NCBI GenBank assembly: GCA_963920575.1
Contig: OY986971.1
Location: 7,628,779-7,692,778 of the forward strand
Origin: Narthecium ossifragum
Lineage: Eukaryota > Streptophyta > Magnoliopsida > Dioscoreales > Nartheciaceae
Reading direction: 5' to 3'
Length of the DNA: 64,000 nucleotides
Shown here: piece by piece, positions 56,713 to 64,000 of the stretch
Position numbering within the stretch: the first letter of the stretch is position 1
Layout: the number at the start of each line of letters is the position of its first letter
The notes under the pieces: generated by a model
Told to the model about the DNA's origin: nothing
What the model saw: only the letters and a program-made list of their open reading frames with translations
Database searches by the model: none
Program-made: the position numbers and the translations under genes

Positions 56713-58550
56713 GAACTTTGCTAGTCCTCGAGCAAAGTAAAAGGAATAAAATCTAACTAGCCACTTTCATAGGACTCATGATTGCACTTAGCACGTGCAA
56801 CAAGCTGTTAAACCCCTAGGTTTACCCAAGAGGATGAGTGTTGTCTCATGAGGGTTTACAGTGATGATACCCACAAACGTCTCATTTACACTTAACGTTT
56901 CATAATACAATGCACCATTTTATATGTGATCTAAATTTACTCAAATGTCGAATAATGGCATCATGTGCATAATAACACTCTTCAAATCACACATATATAA
57001 GAAATAGGCTATTCAAGCTATGATTATTACCCTTCATGGACTTTTAAGCACTTAATATAATTATACTATAGTAAAGAAATCTAAGTGTAGTATGTTACCG
57101 CACATATAGTTGGGGTTCTCAAAGTCAACCAAGTAAGGCCCAATCCGAATCAGTCATCTCAAGTACTTCACAAGTTTGCTAGAAATGTAACGTGACTGCT
57201 CTTTATATATTTCTTCCTTGGTGTGTGACCATGCAATGTTATAATCCCTTAAGCTTTCTTCTAGGCCCTTGTAACGAGCCTTCGGTCAATGGCTCCCAAA
57301 CCAATTGGCTTTAGGGCATTGGGTGATAAAGCACCGTCAGATATAATTGCTCGGACCTGAAAGGCTATGAATTATAACTAGTCAACACACATTCTCTTTT
57401 CTCTCTTTTTTTTTTAATCCTAGGTCATTTGACGTGAACAATGCACGCCGCACATTGCCTGGTTACTAAACTTTCAGATTCTACTTTTTTTCTTTTTTCT
57501 TTTTTTTTCAATCATATGCCGTTTGACGCGAACAATGCACGTTGTTATGCACATTGCCCCGTTACTAAGCTTTCGGATTTCAACTATTTGAGCATAGCTA
57601 TTTTTTATTAAGCAAAACATGATTCTTACCTTTAACTTCCCAATCCTTCAAAGTTCCAAACTCAAATTGACGAATCAACACCTCATAAGTGTGTGAATAT
57701 AAAATGATGTTGAATTAATCAATCAACTTTAACACGTAGCAAGCGTATTAAAGTAAATGAAGAATAGTATCCCTATCATGATGAGAAAACCCTTATAAAT
57801 ATGTGAAGCTTCGAATATATCATACAACAATCATCCATAAAGGGTACGAGAGTTGAATTTTTCACACAATCATTAATTCAAGCATTTGGCATTTCAAGTG
57901 TAAATACAAAATGGTTATTATGTATGTAATGTATACACCCAACTTAAACGGGATTGTCCTCAAGCACGAGTGAAGGGTAAGGGAAAGAGATAACCTTAAT
58001 TGTCATTTGATAATCGTGAAAAACGGTCAATCTTGCAAGGCAAATTCGCATTTGTGAGTTATACGAAATTAGCAATAAAATTAAAGAATGGAGTTAGGTA
58101 TAGAGTAGAAGTTGGGAAGAGAATGGGAGATGAAATTCAATGTCAAGTCGCTTGTGTACACGTCTTGAAAACAAAGGGAAGATGTGCGAAACATATTAAA
58201 GTATAATAGATATAAAATTGGCAATTACAAAAAAAACAAAATAGACAACATCTCCTTTGTATACATTAGATAGCATTAAGTGCGTACAACATTTGACATG
58301 TACAATATAAGAGAGATGCAGACCCTTCACAACATATACAATGAGGTACACCCTCGATAACATTGAAGTAGCATTAACCATTCATTCACGTATCTAAAAT
58401 GTTTCAAACTAAGAGTAGGCACCATATACAAGAATGTAGATATCCCCAAGCCCCAAAAATGGAGTTATATACATACTCCAGTCAATATCAACCAAATAAG
58501 TACAAGATCGGAATATAAGATCTAAACAAACAAGTAAATGATCTAAGCCC
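56713..58550 (-). other. 3' non-coding internal region of the Tat/Athila-like element
   Basis: No ORF with a domain. The first stretch (CTCAACTTGAACTTTGCTAGTCCTCGAGCAAA) is of the kind found downstream of pol in Tat-lineage elements. A partial duplication around GCCGTTTGACG.GAACAATGCACG (about 57425 and 57515) includes poly-T runs. Confidence 0.5.
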
Positions 58551-59928
58551 TATGTCAAGCTGTTGCATCGCTCGGCGGGTCCGACTGCGCTGCTGGTGGA
58601 ATGGGGTTATCCTCAACTGGTGGATCGTGTTGTGTGGGAGGTGGAGCACTGACCTCCGCAGCCGGCGTGGAGGTCGAAGTAGTAGTCGGTCCTTAAGGAC
58701 AAAAAGTCGCTAAATAGGCCAGGACCTGCCACAAGTCCTGATGAATCTCATGCTAAGATGATAACGTATATGTCCTAAGGTTGTGCAAAGAATGTTGAAC
58801 CTCCTCCAAGTGTGTGGTCATAGAGAGGCAAAAATCCTCCAACTCAGAGACCGACTCGTCCTCCGAAGGGGTTGGTGGGGCCTGTGGAACAATCTGAGGC
58901 GCTAGAGGGTCAATCGGAGGGGCAAGAGGATCCTGTGGGTGAGGAGGGTCCTATGGGTGAGGAAGGGCCTGTGGAACAGGCTGTCTCCGAGCTAACATTA
59001 AGGAAATCTCCTGTTGGGCCTTGCACATTTTGGAAGTGGCCTTACCCCAAGTGTTTTGGCCGAAGAAGGATGAGGGTGGAGCTTCGATGGCTGGCTCGCC
59101 CTTAGGAAACCAGGGCTGGTACACTAAGAAGTTAGAGATGAGGCAAGGGTGGCGAAGTAGTTTCTCATTATTCATGGACCCAAAACTCTTGTGGTAATTC
59201 TACATATCGTTGAGAATCATGGAGGGAAAATGGATTGTAATATTCTTGACTAGACACCATAAAACAAACAACCAATCGTCTTTACGATGTTGGGGATGAG
59301 AAGTCTGAAAAATATTTCACCGTAAAACATCATCAATGAGCCACAACCGCTCATCTAGTCCTCATCGAAATAAATCACTAGTGTATGCTCACATAGGAAC
59401 AATTTCAGAAATGTACCATGCTTGGTTTGGAACAGAAGGATTACCAAGGGAAGACAATGGAATATGCAAAAGCTCGCTAATGTCATTTGCCTTGAAGTCG
59501 AAATGATGTCCTAAAACTTTGGAAGTGAATCCTAGACAATTTGGATCATCATTAGGTTGTCGAGGGATAAGACAGAGGTATTGGTAGAAAAGTCGGACTA
59601 GCCGAGAATAAATGTGCCAAATAGGTGAGCATAGACCTACAGCTTCGTGAGCCTCTAAAAGGCGAATTGACTCGGAGGATTATGCATGGGTGCTGAAAAA
59701 GGGAATGTCGAATTCAAATTCAAATTCAAAGCCACGATCTTTCCAAGGATCAAGGAGAATATCACCAGTTGGATCTAGCTCGGAAGGACGGCCGCGGTTG
59801 GTTGGGGGCGGTCGAAGAGGTGGAGAGGAGGAGGATGGTCTAGCCGAGGAGGATGGAGCGCTTGGGGCATCCCGTGAGGTGGACGCTCTCTTCGTCGCCT
59901 TCTTCGTAATCTTCTTCTTCAGTGGCAT
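58551..59928 (-). pseudogene. Extra ORF of the Tat/Athila-like element, plant transposon protein-like
   Basis: Lies between integrase and the 3' LTR, the position of an env-like or additional ORF. It starts at ATG 59928 with a basic and Ser/Pro-rich head (MPLKKKITKKATKRAS, then RPSSSSPPLRPP). After a stop near 59680 it continues RLLEAHEAVGL, LVRLFYQYL, VLGHHFDFKANDISELL, HIPLSSLG. Further stops follow, then PCLISNFLVYQPWFPKGE and a Pro-rich tail near 58870. The LVxxFY and xDISELLxIP segments resemble the putative plant transposon protein domain found in Athila-type elements; its biochemical role is unknown. No signal peptide or transmembrane segment is visible, so it does not look like an envelope protein. 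Confidence 0.6.
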
Positions 59929-60180
59929 GGTCAGAGATGTAGACGAAACACCTCAGGAGGACAAAAGGTAATCACCGGAGGAGGCTCTAGGAGCTATGCC
60001 GGCGTTAGGAGAAAAACGGGGTTTGGTCGGATCGGCGTCGTATTACTTGATCTTGGAGGGATGTAGGTCATGTGGTCGGGCGGAGGAGGTTGGATGGAAA
60101 AGCACTGGTGTAGAGAGTCAGAATCGCATGCGCTACTGGTGAAATCGCCGAAGAGGGGGTATGGGAATCAGAGATGGAGA

Positions 60181-60236
60181 GGAGCAAATAGTACCCTAGT
60201 TTGGATGAAATCCTCCTTAAAAGGGGTTTAGGTGGA
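60181..60236 (-). promoter_or_regulatory. Putative internal promoter for the extra ORF
   Basis: On the minus strand CCCCTTTTAAGGAGG lies just downstream of a palindrome array (60237-60780) and about 280 bp upstream of the extra ORF start. The layout copies that of the LTR, where the same array precedes CTATAAATAG. The TATA-like element is weak and the role is inferred. Confidence 0.4.
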
Positions 60237-60780
60237 GTCTGGATCGATCCAGTGAGAGATTTGATCGATCCAAACACATGGCATGATATAGGATGGTGAC
60301 TTAAGTGATGTGGCATGACTTGGGATCGATCCAAGAACAGGTTGTATCGATCCACTATGCAACCCAAAAAATGGCTCTTTGGAAGACCAATTAGAATCGA
60401 TCCAAACAAGTTCGGATTGGATCGATCCAACTTAAATGGATCCATCCAACTTAAATGGATCCATCCAAAAGAAGCTTGGATCGATCCACCGTGCATGACA
60501 GAGATTAGTTCTCTGGAAGACCATTTAGGACCGATCCACTCAAGTTTGGATCAATCCATTGTGCACGACAGAGATCAACTCTTTGGAAGACTATGTAGGA
60601 TCAATCCAGAAAAGTTTCGATCGATCTACTGTGCAGCCCATAAATGCACTCTCTAGAAGATGAGTTTGGATCGATCCAATATTGTCTTGGATCGATCCAA
60701 GCTGGCAGATTAAATTTTGGGGCTAATATAAGAATGTTGGATCGATCCAAAGATGGGTTGTATCGATCCCAAACCTGGAA
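60237..60780. repeat. GGATCGATCC palindrome array upstream of the extra ORF
   Basis: About seventeen palindromes of the TTGGATCGATCCA type and close variants (GGATCCATCC, GGACCGATCC, GGATCAATCC), separated by 20-40 bp. Spacer words such as CTCTTTGGAAGAC and TGTGCA(C/G)GACAGAGAT are repeated. Confidence 0.9.
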
Positions 60781-61321
60781 CACGAATTTTAAAGCACCAT
60801 GGATGTCTAGAAAAATACAAGATTTCACTCAAAAATGAATTTGAACATGCAATTCACTCCAATTCTCATTCAACCATGAAGTTTCACTCTTATAATCATA
60901 ACAACAACTCACAAATGTATCTAATCAAGATCAACCATGTTCAATTTAAAGTTAACCAACAATGAAATCTACATAATTCCAACAACTAAAAAACATACTA
61001 AACAACAATCACTGTTACAACGAAATTGGAAAAAATACAAGCATGCAATGATCGAGAACAAACTAACACAATTATGCATTGAACTAAACATGAAAAGGAA
61101 CCGACACACATGCAATCTTGATATAAAAAACACTCCAAATCAAGCATGCACACAAAGAAATATAAAGAATAGATACATGCAATCAAAGTAAACAAAAGAA
61201 ACTAACTAACTATTTAATGATCAAATTCAAGAATTGCTGGGTGTCCCCAGCATCATTGTAGCCTCTATGGGAAGATCTCTATGGGAAGATCATTGGGGGT
61301 ATTATCAATATACGGCTTCAA
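60781..61321 (-). other. Internal non-coding region between integrase and the extra ORF
   Basis: A-rich on the plus strand, no domain. Begins after the palindrome array and ends at the integrase C-terminus. Confidence 0.5.
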
Positions 61322-61565
61322 TCTTTAGCCGTTTACCATGAAAATATGTCCAGGTTTAGGATGTTGAATTTCTATAGCTCCGTGAGGAAAAATTTGAGTG
61401 ATTACAAAAGGCTCACTCCATCTTGATTTAAGTTTGCCCAGAAAAAGTCTAAGACGTGCATTGAAAAACCAAACTTTTTGTCCAACCGTGAATGTTTTTC
61501 GCGTGATAAACTTGTCATGCAAAGTTTTCGTGTGGGTTTTATAAATCAAAGAGTTATCATATGCA
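61322..61565 (-). pseudogene. Gypsy (Tat/Athila-like) integrase C-terminus
   Basis: Minus strand: [69 protein letters not shown]. This is the integrase C-terminal region of Athila/Tat elements (usual form [21 protein letters not shown]). It breaks off at the insertion of the solo LTR at 61566; the preceding residues are at 62939-63002. Confidence 0.93.
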
Positions 61566-62933
61566 TGATAAGTCACTAATTTTTCATAATTAAACCCCTT
61601 AAATGACCTTTGTTTGGCCTAGAGTAGGTGTATTTGATATCCTATTGTTTGATTTCAGGTTTAAGTAGGATTTGAGAAGAAATACAAGAAATTCGGCCAA
61701 AAATCACTAAATTCTGCAAAAAGATTGTTTCGTCGACTGTTTGGAACTAAATAACCAGATATTCTACAAAACTCCAAATATTTTTTGAAATTCTGGAAGA
61801 TGAAAGCAGACTTCAAGAGCTACAACGTTCATGTTGAAGACTTTGTGAGATTCCGTAGATATTGGCGCCAGTTTTGAAGCAAAATTGGATCTATGAAGGG
61901 TGAAATTGATAAAAGCTGAAATGAATTAATGACGTGGCAGTGAAGACCCAGTCAGACCGACTTGAGCGATGGATCGGGTTTGAGTCCGATTGATCGCTCC
62001 GATAACGTCATCAACCCGAAATTTAGGGAAATTAGAGTTTAAGTTCAATTATAACTCCTAATTCTGGGATTAATGGTTTTTATTATATAAAGGGGTTGTT
62101 TCGGCCGAGTTTCTCATCTTTTTGACAATCTTTGGAGGAGGAAGAAGAAGATGGAGAGGATGTGAATGGTGATAGCTTCCTATTCCAACCTGATGGCTTT
62201 CATCCAAAAGATGAGTTGCTAATTCTTGTATTTAGGAATATCATGAAACCCTAGTGTAGTTTTGGTTTTTCTTTAGTTTGATTCTTATGAACTTCTCGAT
62301 GAATATGATTTTATTGTTAATAGAGTTGAAGGAACAGAGTTCCCTTGACCTACTTTCAGTCCTACATGATTTCTGTGATTGATTATAGAGATTTATGAGA
62401 TGGTTTTCATGAAGCTATTGGTTTGCCTTTGAGATAAGCTATGCTACGCGAAGATAGGTTGTGCCACGGTCATTAGGAGGAGTATAAGTTAAGGTAATCA
62501 TAGGACCAAAGACAATCTATGCCAAGCAGATATAGGTTATGCCGTTAGGAACATTAACTTTATTTTAGAGATTCATGTGAGCTTGTAGCCATATGATCTA
62601 TAATGTTGAGAGAAGGGAACAAGATGATAACTAGAGAAGACTAAGAATGAAACTAGGGACGATTGAGTAATTCCTAAGTAACTACTTCATTGATTCAAAT
62701 TGATCAACATTTTATTTCTTTTCTTTATTAGTTTAGATAACTCTATTCTATCTTTGATTCTTTTCTTTAGTTTTAGGGTTTCGAGAATCGATTTCAATTT
62801 CAAACGTTTTCCCTGTGGATCGAATCCCGACTTCACCGCTATTCTACCTAATAGTGTAGTGAATGAATAAGGATTATAAATTTAATATTTGATTGAGTTT
62901 GTAATGTTTTAACGACACGTTCGCGAGCGATCA
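61566..62933 (+). mobile_element. Solo LTR nested in gypsy integrase
   Basis: 1368 bp, TGATAAGTCACTAAT...GAGCGATCA, with perfect target duplication ATGCA (61561-61565 and 62934-62938). TATA box TATATAAAG at 62084-62092. Upstream of it, GAGCGATGGATCGG and CCGATTGATCGCTC (about 61964-62010) form an interrupted inverted repeat. Its end carries CCTGTGGATCGAATCCCGAC, as in Tat-type LTRs; its start resembles LTR B, so it is a related but distinct family. Confidence 0.92.
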
Positions 62934-62938
62934 ATGCA

Positions 62939-63002
62939 TCATTTCTAAGCTCTTCTAATTCATTCATTTGAAGTTTCCTATGACTTGATATATCATTTGG
63001 TT
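62939..63002 (-). pseudogene. Gypsy integrase, upstream fragment
   Basis: Minus strand SSHRKLQMNELEELRNDA, the segment that normally precedes the YENAKIYK-like residues found at 61565. It is cut on its other side by LTR A at 63003. Confidence 0.85.
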
Positions 63003-64000
63003 TGTGAGGGCCTGTCCCTCTAACCTGGCTCGACCGCATGGGTCGAGGGCCATTTTCCTATAAGTTTATCTCTCACCGCTATTCTACCTAGTAGCTCGAT
63101 CGGGAAAAATCAAATTGGACGGCGGAGATCGGTCCTGATCTCTATATATAGCCTGTCCCTTTATCTCTCTTTTCTTCTTCCCTGTCGTTGTCTCCCTCTC
63201 TCTCTTTCTCTCTCCAACCGGCTGACCTAGGGCTTGGAGACGCGAGCTTCGAGGAGCGGATCTTGGCGGCTAAAATCATTGGACGCGTGGAGGAGCTGCC
63301 CTACTTGATCAAGTAGGTGTTTCTACCTCGATCTTGTGATCGGGTTCTCCTAAGATAGGTTTATTGTGTTTTCGATGTAGGAATACATGATAGAATGTTG
63401 TGTAGTTTAATACATGAATGTTATAGCACGTGTAGAGTAGCTCTACTTCTTTGTTTTTGTATTTTATCGGATGATTCCCGTATTATCGCGGTTTTGTCAG
63501 TTTTTGGCCATTAAGACCTAGATTTGAGATTTAACCATCAAAATTGTGTTTTCTTCGTACCAATAGCTTCTCCATCATCTATTACGCATGCCTGCAAAGT
63601 TTCATTAATTTCCAACAAGATTTGATCATTCAAATCCAAGAAATTAGATTTCCGACACTGTTCTGAAGAACTGTGCATTAGTCCCGACGGTCGATCGGCG
63701 GATCGACCGTCAAGGGTTGATATGCTTCTTTCTGGCCTGACGGTCGACCGTCGCATCGACCGTCAGGCTCTGTCGCGTTTTTGGTCTCCCATGGTTGATG
63801 CACCGATCGACCGCGGGCTCCCTCTCTTTTCCATTCCGCCTCACGATCGACCGTCGGATCGACCGTCACATCGTCCGTGAGGCTCTGTCTCATTTTGGAC
63901 CTCCCACGGTTGATGTACCGATCGACCGTGGCCTCACGGTCTACCGTCGGATCGACCGTCGCTTCGACCATGGGCCACTGAACTGTGTTTTCTTGTTTCC
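63003..64000 (+). mobile_element. LTR A (forward), cut by the window edge
   Basis: Begins TGTGAGGGCCTGTCCC and follows the 31452-34057 copy in reverse complement (CTCGACCGC...GGTCGAGGG, CTACTTGATCAAGTAGGTGTTTCTACCTCGATC, GGGTTCTCCTA, GTGTAG). TATA box TATATATA at 63143-63150. The palindrome array from about 63682 lies about 540 bp further on, the same distance as in the reverse copy. Confidence 0.9.
63682..63976. repeat. CGGTCGATCGACCG array in the forward LTR A
   Basis: About ten ACGGTCGACCGT/CGATCGACCGT palindromes interspersed with GTGAGGCTCTGTC words, homologous to the array at 32881-33229. ORFs reading TVDR/IDRG come from the array. Confidence 0.85.

Noticed and set aside
58872..59105. 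Plus-strand 77-codon ORF with GPVGEEGPMGEEGPV repeats
   Set aside because: It is the antisense of the Pro-rich tail of the minus-strand extra ORF of the Tat/Athila-like element.
60068..60838. ORFs with repeated DRS/GSI motifs
   Set aside because: They are read from the GGATCGATCC palindrome array; every frame gives Ile-Asp/Asp-Arg-Ser repeats.

Overview
This is a repeat-dense stretch of a plant (angiosperm) nuclear genome. The evidence is two spliced plant-type genes and a large set of plant transposon families: Ty3/gypsy of the Tat/Athila type, Ty1/copia, CACTA, PIF/Harbinger, hAT and MITEs. Genus or order cannot be read from the window. Only two host genes look intact: a seven-exon centrin (caltractin) gene at 7.8-12.5 kb (+), and a four-exon secreted alpha-amylase gene at 37.3-39.4 kb (+).

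Layout. 0-0.65 kb: 3' end of an unidentified Ser/Tyr-rich reading frame. 2.05-5.1 kb: decayed PIF/Harbinger transposase, followed at 5.2-5.5 kb by a small ORF with an RNase H1 N-terminal/viroplasmin-like domain and a C-terminal membrane segment. 7.8-12.5 kb: centrin. 12.8-19.8 kb: reverse-oriented gypsy LTR and internal debris carrying a nested solo LTR and two MITEs. 19.97-53.26 kb: one CACTA element, its TNP2-like transposase cut in two by an LTR insertion whose 5-bp target duplication (GTACA) lies at 21044 and 42337. Inside that span are two 200-N gaps bracketing a 17-kb contig that holds a foldback element, a shredded copia element with three nested solo LTRs, and the alpha-amylase gene. 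43.3-49.7 kb: further nested elements inside the CACTA (a GAGCTCG-rich repeat, two solo LTRs, one hAT). 49.95-51.56 kb: second CACTA protein; 52.7-53.26 kb: CACTA 3' terminus. 53.3-64 kb: gypsy LTR fragments, then a minus-strand Tat/Athila-like element with an extra ORF downstream of its integrase, interrupted by two more LTRs.

Most insertion boundaries can be read to the base because TG...CA ends and target-site duplications survive, so the order of insertion can be reconstructed. Solo LTRs far outnumber full elements. Two observations stand out. First, LTRs of several unrelated families carry arrays of GATC-centred palindromes (GGATCGATCC type) just upstream of the TATA box, and the same array lies upstream of the extra ORF of the Tat/Athila-like element. 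Second, the alpha-amylase contig lies between two placeholder gaps at a point where the flanking LTR is almost perfectly collinear across the gaps. It is therefore either a misplaced contig or a very large insertion with inverted terminal repeats. All homology statements come from motif recognition by eye; no database search was run.
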